A DNA stretch of 64,000 bases from Bemisia tabaci (GCF_918797505.1 NC_092797.1:42878157-42942156); one strand, 5' to 3'. Shown: positions 1-11,749, counted from the first letter of the stretch. The notes: generated from the sequence alone by a model not told the origin. Program-made: numbers and translations.

Positions 1-705
1 GACAGGAGCCAAGTTTCATTTTGGGGGAAAAAATTAATTAGGAATAGTTATGAGATTTATCAGCCGTACATTTCCTTCTATCTCAAATTTAAAGTCGAGA
101 AAATATTATGAATGCGAAAAGAGGTGTTTAATTTTCTTTATCTCAAATTTTAATATTGCATCTTATGAAGGAATAAAATGTGAAACCTCTTTACTCGGAA
201 AATCATGATTTAACTCGGTCCTTTCCCGCTAAAATTCGGTGCGAGTAATTATGAGCTATCCTTCTTATCGAACATACTTTTTAAAAAAACCATATCAAGC
301 TTATTTTAAACACATTTTTTCCTTGTAATGCACTTAAACCTTCTTAACATAACAAATTCCGATGGAGAGTTTGAGAAGATTAGGATTCAATTAGGTTTTA
401 AAAATTATAGATGTAAGAAATTTGAGTTCAAAGAACGCGGTCTCCTCAGTGAAAAGCAGGAAAATTTGCTTCTTCTTTAATGTCAAGTTGATCTACCTAC
501 CATTCACAAAATAATCTCGAAGTTTTAAATGCTGATTATTGATTCTTCTGTCCATTGTTTTGAAACAAGAGCAGTGTCGTGTCAATCTCAAATATTTTCT
601 CCACGGCGGCGCCGATCCAGTCGTGAGCGTTGTAAGCAGGATTGCATGATCGAACCAACATTCTTTTATATCTGTGGAAAATTTACGTCGTTTTCAACGC
701 CGTGT
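1..705. other. No feature seen
   Basis: AT-rich sequence with two ATCTCAAATTTnAA-type echoes near 80 and 141. I see no gene, tandem array or foldback here. Confidence 0.5.
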
Positions 706-958
706 TTGCCGTGGTAATGAAAAACGCCGTATAAATATTGTAGAGTTGCCAAATTTCGTCCGATAAAATATTTATTTTGGAGGAGAATTATGAATATTTT
801 CCGTTGGAATTTTCTTAAAATTTAGATCTGGTCTTGAGTGAAGCTCTCTACAAATTTTAAAGAGAAGTGTTTACAAAATTCTCTGAAAATTTATATTTTA
901 TCCAAGGAAAACTGGCAACGCCAGAAGGCTCATACGGCGTTTTTCCTTAGTACGACAG
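706..958. mobile_element. MITE family H, copy H1
   Basis: Inverted termini TTGCCGTGGTAATGAAAAAC and the complement of CTTAGTACGACAG, with inner arms GAAAAACGCCGTAT / GGCGTTTTTC and GTTGCCAAATTTC / CTGGCAAC. Flanking tetramers are GTGT and ATGT. A family of about 250 bp without coding capacity. Confidence 0.7.
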
Positions 959-2979
959 ATGTGGTAACTCGATCGTGGAGCTCGACAAGCACTTAGGAGA
1001 TAACGTGATTTTCGGTTTTTCGTGCTAATGGCGACTTATTCCCTGTATCTCTTCTCATAATCATGCTTTAAGTTTTATGCGTTTAGTTTTCTCATCTATC
1101 TCGGTTGACGTTTTCCGAATCGTCGAAATAGTTGGAATGAAGGCCGACTTCGAGGAAGCGACCCCGATCTCACTGTTGAATACATTAACGCTGGAAGCTC
1201 ATTTCTAAAACTTAAGTTAATGTGCATTTAATACTTAAAATCATGGTGTTTTGAACCTCGAACAACCGGTAAATTTGGGGATGCACCAGGGAACGAAAAA
1301 TCACCGTAAAATCAGCGAGTCGCGGAATTTCTTCCCATTCTGCTCCAAAAAACAGTTTGTTCATGAATTTGATGGTTCACGTTGATTCAGCGCTACAGCA
1401 GTGTGATTACTGAAAAATGAAGAAAATTTAATTAAGTCGCTTAGAACCTCAGTAAAAAAAAAAATATATATCGTTTTTCTCTCATGGATGTATATAAGAA
1501 TGTGCGTGGAAATTCCGTATTTCCATTAAGAGTTTGCCTCCACAAGGCGAAGTAAAAAATAAGAGGAAAAGCAGAAAATTTGAAAATCAAACAATATTCG
1601 GCACTCTACTTAAAATATCTTTTTCAGAAATAATAGAAATCACATGGGATCGAGGGAATATAAGGGTAAATGCAAACATGAATCGGAATCGTATAATGTC
1701 TTTTGTAAACCTGTGGCACACAGTATTGAAACGTGGCTCTGCCCGCTCTTCATCTGTTGGTCATCTCACGGTCTTGATGTGAGTAAACTCCAAGTACGAT
1801 GAAAACTCGTCTGAATTCATTCACTTTAAAATCAGCCTCCGCTGAAAAAAAACCATAGGATGAAGGTCAAGGTGGATGGAAGGGGGATGTTCGCAAACCG
1901 GTACTTCATCGGATCCACTGAGAATTTGGGCTCAGTTGTAGACATATCAAGATGTTGTCGTTTTTTTCGGATAACTGCGGTCGTTGTCCTTTAGAATCAG
2001 CTGGTTTTAATAACATTCACGCATTCACAGTCATTTCCTGGATGACACTTACAAAAGAAGAAGAAAAAGAAAGAAAGAGAAAAGAAGGAGGATGTAAGTA
2101 AAGTAGGGAATTAAAAAAACAGACCACACGCAACTCTTTTTAACAAATGCAAAATTGGTTAAGACGCCTCCAATTTGGCATTTTCTGATCAATTTATATG
2201 CTTCTGAACGTTATACTTTTTTTCTGCTGGAACGGGTAATTTTGGTAAGCCTGCATGGAAGCAGTCCAATTTACTTCAGTAAAAGGCATTCGAAAGTATC
2301 TCTGGACAAAGATTCATCATTTGAAAAGAAATTAGGTTCTAAATTGGACAGAATTTTTCCATTCGTCGCAAGAATTAATGCCTGCGTGTGTAGATAGGAT
2401 CTCGAAAGAAAACTAACCCTAGCTAATTTTAGGATTAAGTCAGTCAGAATGGAATCTTACATTCATCATTTCTTGGAAAAAGTTTTAAACTCTCCTCAGC
2501 CTGTCATAAAAATGTTTATTTGACCCTTAAATCTAGACGCTCCTTACAGCAGTTCGCGGATAGTAGCCAATTTTGTTGAAATTATATGTGAAACCGTTGA
2601 TTTTAAATTCAAGAAGAGAGTCCATAGATGTAATGTATGATATATTATATTTCACATTTTTAAAGGTCTTAACTCAATTTTATACGTCACTTATCGGCCT
2701 CTTTCAATCTAGTAAACGCGAAATCTGCTGTTAACTTTTACATCTCTGTATTTAGACCATATACATAGCCGCTACTCCCACAAAATACTGAATGTTTTAG
2801 GAAATCGAGATTTTTTGTGGAAACAAGACATTTTTGAGAAAATACGTCTTGGTCAAAAGGGAAAATTCGTCTTCGGATTAACATGAGAGCACTAAGGACT
2901 TCCTGTATGTAGTTTCTATGGGGAGGTTTGTTTTTCTTGCCGTGCGTTAAAGTCTCTGCGCTAAAATAGGGAAAACCGA
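959..2979. other. No gene seen
   Basis: Two kilobases of AT-rich sequence with short A-runs (1453) and a purine run (about 2056-2092). I see no supported exon, foldback or tandem array. Confidence 0.45.
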
Positions 2980-3144
2980 CAGTGATGGGGTCATGCTTTG
3001 CGATGAATCGATTGACTTACCGTTTAAACCTGTATAAAATGATCAATTATCAGGGTGTTTGCTACGAATGTCTTAATAACCGACTCTTTATCATGTTTTC
3101 AAAGGAGAAAATATCGATAATCCATAATGTTTGCCTTGTCACTG
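2980..3144. mobile_element. hAT-like MITE family F, diverged copy F11
   Basis: 165 bp from CAGTGATGGGGTCATG to CCTTGTCACTG. The interior keeps GCGATGAATCGATTG, CCGTTTAAACCTGT and the CAGGGTGTTTGCTACGAA hinge typical of family F. Flanking octamers AAAACCGA and AAAAGTGC agree at 5 of 8 positions, consistent with an old insertion. Confidence 0.6.
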
Positions 3145-3398
3145 AAAAGTGCAGATTTCTTACCCATCCAAATGCTTATCATCATCTTATTTTGCAACAA
3201 CAACGCTCGTGGGTTCTTCGTCTATTTTGTATTTGTGAAAATTTACAAATTTCCCTGAAAATTCATACTCTACCAAAGGAAATTTGACAGCATCTGGAGG
3301 CTCTTACAGCGTTCTTCATCAGCACTGAGACATAAACTTCACCGTCTGACGGCACAGCGCATGCACGAAACAAGAAATTTTCTCAAATCAATTTAATA

Positions 3399-3640
3399 TC
3401 GCCGTGCTAAAGGAACACACTGTAAGGAGATTCGGACGTTGCCAAATTTCTTCCAATTAATCACAAATTCCCAAGGAAACTTAAGACTTTTTTTCCTCGA
3501 ATTTTTCATAGGATTTAATTTCCAGGCCACTTTAACGTATCTGAAAATGCCAGAGAAAGATTATTCATGAGTTTTTTCAAAAATAAATGTTTTATCGGGG
3601 GAAATATGGCAACGTCCGAATGCTCATACGTTTTTTGTGA
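3399..3640. mobile_element. MITE family H, copy H2
   Basis: Starts near CGCCGTGCTAAAGG and has paired inner arms GACGTTGCCAAATTTC (3433) and GGCAACGTCCGAATG (3608). The outer right end is decayed. A half-copy of the same family lies just upstream at 3238-3330. Confidence 0.6.
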
Positions 3641-3835
3641 ACTCGAGGACCACCTTCATTCGAGGCCCGATTCGAGTTGTGTCCGTCTTTCCGCGTATCG
3701 GATCTCTCCATCCGATGCTAAGAAATGACGTTATTTAAACATAGAATGTTGCCAAGCTTCCCTGATTAAAATATGTATTTGTAACAGAAGCTACGAGTGT
3801 TCTACTACGTTGAAATTTTCACGTGTTTTAACCCC

Positions 3836-3967
3836 GATTCACACGGTTCAACTTTTAATTCAAATCCAACTTTATTGGATAAACATTTCTATTGTGCGAT
3901 TCAAATAGAAACAAAATTCCACTTAACATAGTCTGAGAAAAATCCGGATGAAAAATTGAACCGTGTC
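3836..3967. mobile_element. Short foldback, ACACGGTTCAA-ended
   Basis: About 130 bp with arms ATTCACACGGTTCAACTTTT and AAAAATTGAACCGTGTCAAT. Non-coding and probably a MITE of an unclassified family. Confidence 0.5.
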
Positions 3968-4144
3968 AATTCGAGTATCTAGGAGAGTATAGACATGTCG
4001 AAATATGGATCTATTTCAGCCCAAAAGGGCAGCCAATCCTCTAACACAAAAAATGTCATTGCCAATCTTCAGTTTCCATTTTCCAATATCACTCCAAGAT
4101 GGCTAAGAACGATCATTCATGAGCGTTCTTCCGCAAAAATGAGC

Positions 4145-4446
4145 CAGGGTGTTCAGGATTTTCCTGATTTTCCTGATTCTATCAAGATTTGAGGTCAATC
4201 AGGATTTAATCCAGATTTCATTAGGATTTGAGGAAAAATCTGTCGTAAAATCAGGATTTGAGAAAAGAGTTTTCTAGAGTTCTGCTTTCGCATACGCTTA
4301 TTCAGAAATTTTAATTTTTCTCCACTAAAGTCCGGATTTGATCAGGATTTGGAAAAATTATGAAATTATGATTTAGCAGTTCATAATCAGGAAAAATTAG
4401 GATTTCATCAGGATTTCCCAAAATAAAAAAAAAACTAGACACCCTG
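4145..4446. mobile_element. MITE family I, copy I1 (5-bp TSD)
   Basis: Begins CAGGGTGTTCAGGATTTTCC and ends AAACTAGACACCCTG. It is flanked by perfect TGAGC repeats at 4140-4144 and 4447-4451. The interior is made of many short TCAGGATTT words. A CAGGG terminus with a 5-bp duplication resembles the hAT5-type group, which is an inference. Confidence 0.75.
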
Positions 4447-4689
4447 TGAGCGAATTTATTAAAAAAACGGAGTCCAAGACGCGCTTTACAAACGACGGTT
4501 CGTAAAAATTGTAGTAATAAATCACTCTGAATAATATAATTTAAGTTCATGTAGGTTGGCTGCGCTTTTGGGCTCTAAAAGCTCCATAACCTAACCTCAA
4601 AATCACCGGCATTTCTCTATACATAGGTACTCAAGTGCGAATTGGACTTTAGGTTAAAGCACGAATTTTTCTATTCTCTTGTTTCTCAT

Positions 4690-4760
4690 AAAATTCGTGT
4701 AATTTATCTTGGGAAATTCGGCGACGTCCCTCGGCTCATACGGCGTTCTTCCGTAGCGTG
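4690..4760. mobile_element. MITE family H fragment
   Basis: One terminal half only: TTGGGAAATTCGGCGACGTC, GGCTCATACGGCGTTCTTCC, then GTAGCGTGACGG. It lies upstream of the promoter-like island. Confidence 0.5.
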
Positions 4761-4935
4761 ACGGTGTGAGTGTGAGTTATTAAAACGTCCTTGCGTCACG
4801 TTGATTTGCGGCCTTTCATAAGCGCGGAGCCAAGAATCGAGCGCGCTGCATTCGCCGATATCTGTTTCATTCGAAGACAATACGCCATAAATCACGAAAT
4901 CTCCGTTATGAGCGGGCGACGTTAAATTCTAGTGT

Positions 4936-5056
4936 GCTCCGGCCGAGCCGCGCAGTTTGAATATCCGCAGACCCGCGCGCGCGCTCGGAGCCCGGCGTCG
5001 CGACGCTCAGTGAATCCGGCCGAAAAACTTTCGGTCGGACGCTTCGACTTGCAGGT
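4936..5056 (+). promoter_or_regulatory. GC-rich promoter-like island with TCAGT initiator
   Basis: A CpG-dense block (GCCGAGCCGCGCAG, GACCCGCGCGCGCGC) is followed by an arthropod initiator TCAGT (5007-5011) and GGACG at 5037-5041, one base off the ideal DPE spacing. A short leader would end at TTGCAG|GTGAAA (5053/5054), a fair splice donor. No start codon lies in the leader. It could be the first non-coding exon of a plus-strand gene. Confidence 0.35.
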
Positions 5057-5214
5057 GAAATTTGATATCCCTCGGACTCTCAGTATGAGGCCCTAGTCAA
5101 GTAGGAAGCTACGCTCTAAATCAGGATGTGGCTTCAGGGCCTCAGAACTGTCATAAGCTATGGGAAAATACTCGTCAAAGTATAGCTATATTTCCACCAG
5201 AATTTTTAAAACTG

Positions 5215-5720
5215 TCGCGTATAAGGTAATGTAGCATCGCGTCCATGATATTGGACTCCATGCTCAGCTATATAATGTTCGGTTGCTCATCACGTCCAAG
5301 ATCTTGGAATCCATGCTCACTTTAATCAGGGATAACTTTTCCGAAAAATCGAAGTTAGTATAGCGTCCAAAATTGTGGGATGCAAGTATTTTCCGACAAT
5401 ACACGAGCATAGGGTCCAAAAATGTATTAAGACAATTTTTGTGATATGAAGACGAGAAAATGTGTTCTCGAAAAAGATTGTGCATTGGTTAGGTTAAGTT
5501 AGTTCAAGTTAGATTAGATAAGCGTAGTATACGATTTTCTATCATGATGAACTTTAAAACTAAGGAAGGTCTACTTGCTTTTGGACTCCATGCTCAAGCA
5601 AAGAAGTGAGAAGTTTAGCGAGGAGCATGGAGTCCAAGATCTTGGACGAGATGAGCAGGCAATTATATCAAGGGTGAGCATGAAGTCCAATATCTTGGAC
5701 GCGATGCTACATGATCGCGT
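5215..5720. mobile_element. Foldback S with repeated GTCCAAGATCTTGGAC palindromes
   Basis: Outer arms TCGCGTATAA...GTAGCATCGCGTCC (5215) and GGACGCGATGCTACAT (5697-5712) are inverted copies. Inside, GAGCATGGAGTCCAAGATCT-type words recur in both orientations at about 5243, 5290, 5360, 5581, 5622 and 5679, mostly each a near-palindrome; the one at 5632-5647 is perfect. Non-coding. Confidence 0.65.
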
Positions 5721-5906
5721 ATAATAAATACATACATACATAAATACATACATACAAGCGCGTTTTTTAAATATATCGCGTATAATCATCCCCATATTTT
5801 AATGCGTGATATGCGAAGAGAACAGTTTTAGAAGCTCTCCGAGTCATTTCGGAAACTGCTGACGATAAATGTTTAGTTCGGAATTCGTTTTAAGTGTTGG
5901 ATATTA

Positions 5907-5990
5907 TGTACAATTCTCAGATATTTAAATACAGTTTCCAGATATTTATGTACAATTCCCAGATATTTATGTGCAATTCCCAGATATTTA
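5907..5990 (+). repeat. 21-bp tandem repeat, about 4 copies
   Basis: The CAGATATTTATGTACAATTC unit starts at 5918, 5939, 5960 and (partial) 5981, an exact 21-bp period. It sits directly upstream of the splice-like motif at 6016. Confidence 0.85.
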
Positions 5991-5997
5991 TAAGTGT

Positions 5998-6022
5998 ATT
6001 TTCTCTTTTGTTTCAGGTAAGA
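5998..6022 (+). promoter_or_regulatory. Juxtaposed 3'/5' splice motif 1 (candidate ratchet point)
   Basis: TTTTCTCTTTTGTTTCAG directly followed by GTAAGA at 6017. The pyrimidine tract and acceptor are near ideal and the donor begins at the next base, as in recursive splice sites. A further donor (G|GTATGT, 6076) lies 59 nt downstream, so a 6017-6075 exon is the alternative reading. Confidence 0.4.
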
Positions 6023-6190
6023 ACATTGCCAAGTTTTACAGTGTCCATAAGCGCAGTTACTCATAAGCATTTTTGGTATGTAAAGATTTTAACATTGTAT
6101 ATTGCACATCGTAACAAATTTTCGCAAAAATGTACGTTAATTGTTTTAATTCAGCATTCTCCTCGGGACTGCAGCATTGTTGCCGTAGAA

Positions 6191-6354
6191 CAGTGGCGTG
6201 GCGTGTTCTCTGATGTATCGATTGTTGTGCCATTTAAACCTATGGAAAAGGATCGAAAAACAGGGTGTTCGCAGCGAACACCTTAAAATCGATTCTTTAC
6301 CGTAGGTTTAAGTGGCAGAACAATCTATACATCGCAATTCACGCCACGCCTCTG
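6191..6354. mobile_element. hAT-like MITE family F, copy F1 (8-bp TSD)
   Basis: 164 bp from CAGTGGCGTGGCGTG to CACGCCACGCCTCTG, flanked by perfect CCGTAGAA duplications (6183-6190, 6355-6362). CAGTGGCG ends plus an 8-bp duplication place the family in hAT. The interior is palindromic around GTTCGCAGCGAAC. No coding capacity. Confidence 0.88.
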
Positions 6355-6362
6355 CCGTAGAA

Positions 6363-8540
6363 TCGACACTGTAACTACGTAGTATTAAAATTAAAATTAT
6401 AGGTTGGACCTGGAATCCACCTTGATCATTGCAAGACCTACGATTTTTCCCCCGTGTCGTTGGGCCAATTTCGCCATTTTTTTGCCAATTGACCTGTCGC
6501 CCCTGTCGCCTGGCACGTTCCGAGCAGGAGCAAGCGGACTCCAGCGTGCGACACATACCCGCCAACTCGCGGGCAGCTCAGCTGATTGTGTGCCACACCT
6601 CGCCTCGGCCCTAAACGGGACCGGCTAATCAGAGTAATCAACATGGACTCGCAGCTTCGCGAGTAACTCACGGTTTTGGATCTACCCCAATCGCCAATTG
6701 GGACCTCGTCTTCCTCCCACCGTCCGTTCCGCGTCTAACAAGTCCCCTTACCGTGTTGCCTGTCTGAAGAGCTTTTATCCATGAGGAAACTTGAGGAAGA
6801 CGTATCGAAATCGCGGAGATTCCAGATCTTCACCGGAAATGTTTTTATACTTTGCATTTGACGAGCAGTTTATTGCCCTGTTTTTTTCATAGTTCAATTC
6901 GGGTAATGGTGACATTTGCATAGCTGGTCCTCGAAATAGGGGCCCCAAACACAGTCTGACATTGGCGGAAATTCGCAGTTTTTCTGTAGTCCCTTTCAGA
7001 TTCCCCCCAAAGATTACAGCCGACGATATTTACAGATGCTACGTCTCGAGTTGTCCTACACAACGTATCCGAAGCACATTAACTGGTATGTTAGCCAGTT
7101 GGAAATCTGAAGTGGAAGACTCTAAGACACCAATTTTCGCCGATTACGACTCCTTGACCAAACTTTTGGCCTTTTTTCCAAGGTCTTAAAATGTGAATAT
7201 CGCCAAAACCCAAACCATCCTGGAAAATATACGTGGTCACCATGAAAAATATCGAAGAATCTTACTATTTTGGGATCAGGCCAGTTTGGACTCCTTATTC
7301 TCCTTTCTCTCTCTCCTTATCCACCCTTTTCTTTTTAATTTCTCTTCTTTTTTCTTTACCAGGGGGCTGCGCCTCTAGACCGCTATACGCGTTCCAACCC
7401 CCCCCCCCCCCCCCCCGAAGCGGCTCTCATCACAAGCGTTAAATGCGTTACGCGTTCCTCTAATAATTTTATATCAAGTAAAAGAACCGCGCACAGAGCA
7501 TGGGGGTCAGCGGTTCCCTGTAAAAGTCGATGAAACTTTATGATTGATATAAAGTTCATAATTAAGGGAAAGCCAAAAAATTAGCTCATTTTTGCGAGTA
7601 GAAGCCGAGATATTCGCGATTGAACCCGGACTATTTACTGCGCGGCGGAGGTGAATTCTCCGTGTCGCCTTACCTTGCTTTAGCACTTCGGCCAGGATTC
7701 TCCCTCTCCCCACCAGGTAACTCCGATGTCGCAACGAGGGGCAACCCCCCTCAATTATCGGGGGGGGGGGGGGGGAGTAGTCGCAGGTTCCTGAAAATTT
7801 GTGCGTATGTTCCTACTACCCTCGTCTACGTCGTGTATGATCCCCCACTTTATCCTTCGGGATCCTTACCTTCAGTCCCTGGCAAAAACAAAACAAAAAA
7901 CTAAAAAAAAAATCGACAGTTCCCGCGCCGAAATTGTCGGCGCATCGCGTGGCGAAACGCTCGATAACCTGGCGCAAGAGCCAATAAAACATGGATAACT
8001 ATTGCCGCGGCGAATATTCAAAACTTTAACGACCGCGGCGGCGGCGTTTAGCGCGGCGCGGGTTAACCCGGTTTCTCGTCGGCGGCGGTGCGGCGGTCAG
8101 TCCAATTATGTCGGGTATTTAATGGTATTAACAAATTCGCTCAATATTTCAGCGTAATTCTCCCGCGAGTCGTGACGTCGCGTCGTTTTTTCCGCGTCCA
8201 CCGCTCGAGCGGAATCCAGGATGGCGGCGGGATTTATTTTGAGTCGTGGCTCTAATCGACAAGTAAAAGTTCGGCCGGGGAGACCGGCTCGGGTTTTGTA
8301 GGATTTCTCGCGGCGCCCGCTCTGCGCCCCCCCCCCCACCGCCCCCCGCGCCCCTTCGAGTGGTCGCGATCCGCGGAAAAAGGGCCCTGTCGATCGTGTC
8401 GACGCTTCGATCCTGTAACGTCCGAGTCGGAGTCCAACTCGGGGTCTGCGTCGGGTTTGCTGCGTTGCAGCATCGCGATTTCTCCGGGCTGATCTTAAAA
8501 TTGGTAGACAAACGATGGATAAAGAAGACAACAATACGTA
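6363..8540. other. GC-variable stretch with long C/G runs; no gene supported
   Basis: It holds a GC-richer block at 6430-6720, a C-run of over 20 bases at about 7397-7417, a G-run near 7759-7775, a C-run near 8327-8338, and GCGGCGGCGG-type sequence at 8020-8100. Open frames here are explained by GC bias. A pyrimidine-rich CACCAG|GTAACT at 7716 resembles a splice site, more weakly than those at 6016, 23973 and 41911. Confidence 0.45.
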
Positions 8541-9190
8541 GTGCGCTTCAGCTAGAATTGTATATAGCACATGAGTAGTTTCTATAGGAGGATTGAAATA
8601 AGCAAGTGGTTAGAAATGAAAACAAAACAATATGAACCATGCAAAACGATAATCCGGGTATCGGAACTTGGCTGTTTTGAAAACGCCTTCAAATGCGGCG
8701 TGATACCTCACGCTTTCCGGAGAGTTCAAATAGTTGTATCATTGCGCCTTAGGAATGCGACGGACTATTGCAATTAAAATAGCCTCCATGCACGCTGGGC
8801 TTGTCGATTTCCTTTGACAGTTTTGCAGTGGTGAATGCATAGCTGAAGTGCGCTCCAACTAGAATTGTATTTAGCAAATTGGTGGTTTTTATGCGAGGAT
8901 TAAAAATAAACAAGTGGTACGGAATATAACAAAAGAATATGAACTATGCATGACGATAATCCGGGTATCGGAACTTGGCTGTTTTGAAAACGCCTTCAAA
9001 TGCGGCGTGATACCCCACGCATTCCGGAAAGTTCAAATAGTTGTATCATTGCGCCTTAGAAATGCGACGGAAGATTACAATTAAAATAGCCTTCATGCAC
9101 GCCGGCCTTTTCGATTCCCGTTAACATTTTTGCAGTCGTGAATGCATTGCTTAAGTGCGCTTCAGCTAGAATTGTATATAGCAAATGTCT
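8541..9190 (+). repeat. ~307-bp tandem repeat array R, 2.1 copies
   Basis: Units start GTGCGCTTCAGCTAGAATTG at 8541, 8849 (diverged) and 9155, so periods are 308 and 306 bp. Each has a conserved core with ATCCGGGTATCGGAACTTGG and AATAGTTGTATCATTGCGCC. The same unit recurs at 45107-45735. No open frame is shared between units. Confidence 0.85.
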
Positions 9191-9579
9191 ATGTATAGCA
9201 ATACAAGAAATGTCTTGTCATCATAGAGTAAAATATAGGGGTCATTAATGAAGGAGTACTTTGTACCCAAAGATTTTTCTAGAACTACGACGACAAAAAA
9301 TTTGAACGATCCTTGAAAGAGTCATTATTAAATAAAAGTACGTTGCAGAGTTTTAAAACGTAAATATATTAATTTCTCAAAGACATGACTGCAAGCACTA
9401 CATAAAGTGGACAAAATAGGAGAAAAAAGGTAGAAATGGTACATAAAAAAAAATTGAGAAACTAGGTATTGCTTCCCGCCACGAAAAATGGCGCCGATCC
9501 CCATGGAGCAGTGCGGACCTTTACCAATGGATCCATTAGTAACATACCCGCTGCAAAACGGCAGGAAAGAGCGTACACT

Positions 9580-9822
9580 ACTAACGGGGGGAACGCTCAA
9601 AAAGGATATGAAGGAATCCTATTGGTGGAAGCGGGTGGTCGCAATGGACAGAGGACGTCAGTAATAGAAGAACTAACTGCGTCCCACGAAAGACCCTATA
9701 GTTAGTCCATCATTTTTCCTCTTAGTCTGCAACAACCATTCCTGCTTTACCCAATAGGATTGCTCCGTGTTCCTTATGTCTGTTTTGTATATTAATTTCA
9801 ATAATCAGCCTACAGATGAGCC
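9580..9822. mobile_element. Foldback family E, copy E1 (partial)
   Basis: The inverted pair AGGAATCCTATTGGTGGAAG (9611) and CCCAATAGGATTGCTCC (9749) forms the core. The right end ATTAATTTCAATAATCAGCC matches the family terminus. The left terminus is not recognisable. Confidence 0.5.
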
Positions 9823-10032
9823 CTTCGGCTCTAGGGGGATGAGTTTTTGAAAAGGCAGAACAAATTTCGAAGACAGGTTGGCTGTAGACATGAAAATCTG
9901 GACAAATTCGGGGGAAAATAATGGGTCGGGGCCAATAAAATAACCAATAAAATATTCCGAGAAGACGTATGTTTACATGAGTGGCTAATTTTCTTGCACA
10001 TTCAGACCTTGCGCTTTAGGAACTCCAAAACT

Positions 10033-10189
10033 GAAAGCACAGCAACCCTGTCAGTGTATTTGCTCCCTATCTTTGCGTAGAGAGTTTGTCTCGATGAAGA
10101 GGTTGACTCACAGGGTAGCGTGGGATATTCCCTCCAGCAGCCTCAACTTTGAGAGCCTTTTTGAGCTTTGGAGTTAATTTCAGAGAAAA
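10033..10189 (+). repeat. Dispersed repeat O, left part of copy 1
   Basis: GTATTTGCTCCCTATCTTTG through TTTCAGAGAAAA aligns with 16955-17106. The right part of the same repeat (CATCGTGTTTCTCGCGAA...) resumes at about 10750 after element P, so P split this copy. Confidence 0.7.
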
Positions 10190-10739
10190 TGGACCACTAG
10201 ACAAGGCACGAATTCAAGCATTCTCATTTATGTTTCTTCACCAGAATTTCACGTAGAACACGATTCGCGCAACGAAAATTACGGAAACCAACTCCTGACG
10301 AAGATATTAACCTTTTTATTTCACATTGGTTACGCGGATTTTGAACTGCCTGCTCACAAGAAACTCAAAGCTCTACGTGAGTCAAATCGCGCACTACAAC
10401 AGTTTTAGCAAGCCTCTCAATCGAGCACTGTTCATTTCCCACCATGTGTTGTTCAAATTATAAGCAATTTGCTATAGCTGAGCCAAAGCGTCAAAATTGA
10501 GGTTGTCAGATTTTTATATCGCAAAGACTGTCATGATCATGCTCAGCGCGCGATGTGAATCAAGTAGAGCATTGAGTTTTACTGAGCGGGTGGTGTGAAT
10601 TCACGCATCAGGAATCATTAAATATCTTTGGAAGGAGTTGATATCGGTAATTTTTGCTGCGCGCATCGTGTTCTACGTGAAATTTTGGTTAAAAAACATG
10701 TATCAGAATGCTTAAATTCGTACTTTGTCTAGTGATCCA
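10190..10739. mobile_element. Foldback element P (550 bp) inserted in repeat O
   Basis: The left end TGGACCACTAGACAAGGCAC and the complement of the right end (TGGATCACTAGACAAAGTAC) pair over about 105 bp. The uninterrupted repeat O copy at 16955-17190 supplies the empty site. Non-coding. Diverged fragments of the same arms lie at about 45770-45850 and 57670-57735. Confidence 0.75.
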
Positions 10740-10809
10740 TTAGTGACTTCATCGTGTTTCTCGCGAAATTTTACTTTGGTATTGATTCTTAGATAGCAAA
10801 TTCCTACCA

Positions 10810-11240
10810 CATGTGAGAGCTTTAGTAGGGAGCACGAAGTGGCATCCGGGCCGGTTGCCCCGGAGTGGTGGGATGGCTAAAATTCGTGATCTGCATGGAT
10901 CAAGAGCCGGAGCGCGAAAGGAGCCCGGGTCCGGGGTTCGAGGACGGAGAAAGGAAGTTGCTCGAGACAAGTTATATTTTTCGCGCTTCGAGGTAAAATC
11001 GGGACGGGTTTTCGGTTTTCTGGGCCGCCGAGGAGTCGAAATACCCCGCCACCGCCGCTCCTGATAAATGCGCTTTTGTCTTCCGACCATCTTCCATTCG
11101 TCCCCGTCGTCGATGACCATGTCCGCGACTCGAGATCCTGTCATGTCCGCGGCTCGGACCCCCGAACAACGGCCAAGCCCACGATCCAGTCCCTCGCAGT
11201 TGCATCTCGGAGAGCAAGTTGCCAGACCCTTATAAATCGG
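10810..11240. other. GC-rich island, no supported gene
   Basis: GC-rich DNA (GGTCCGGGGTTCGAGGACGG, CGCCGAGGAGTCG). The long minus-strand frame here has biased composition and no domain I recognise. It could be an unannotated promoter or exon, but no core promoter motif stands out. Confidence 0.3.
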
Positions 11241-11359
11241 CATTATTGAAACTTTTCGTGAAGTGCCTTCCTTATTCGTCCGGGTAAAAAATGCATAGAA
11301 TAAATATTTCAGACTTTTAGAACTTTAAGTTTGAAAATGACTTATTTTGTCGTCGGATC

Positions 11360-11749
11360 AATTGGACTTATTTCTACCAAACAGACCTATGTGCAAGTGA
11401 GAAATATGGGGTGTGCTCGTTAGTTCTCTTTGCGTAAGAGTGAATGAGAATAATAAAGCGCCAGTGACGTCAGCGGCAATGAAAGTGCGCACTCTAGCGA
11501 GGGGGAGATCGTTGGAGGGAGTCTTTAACTCATGAGCCCTGTCCACAAGGCTCTCTTGCCACGCCCGCTGCTCATGACTCACGCATTCAGTTGGCACATA
11601 GGTCTGTTTGATAGAATGTAATATCCCGCTTTTCCAATTCTTCAAAAGGAACCACGCCCACTTTTACATTGCTTCTTATGCAGCGTCCTAGAGCACACCC
11701 CATATTTCTCACCTCCACATAGGTCTGTTTGGTAGAAATACGTCCAATT
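11360..11749. mobile_element. Foldback family V, copy 1
   Basis: Arms AATTGGACTTATTTCTACCA and the complement of TAGAAATACGTCCAATT, followed inward by CAGACCTATGTG and GAGAAATATGGGGTGTGCTC on both sides. A central third copy of the CACATAGGTCTGTTTGATAG word at 11595 suggests internal rearrangement. Confidence 0.7.

Noticed and set aside
8106..8570. 154-codon minus-strand open frame
   Set aside because: It lies in a GC-rich Arg/Gly-biased stretch with a poly-C run, overlaps open frames in other phases, and shows no domain.
10749..11243. 164-codon minus-strand open frame
   Set aside because: GC-driven, starts inside repeat O, with no recognisable motif or splice support.
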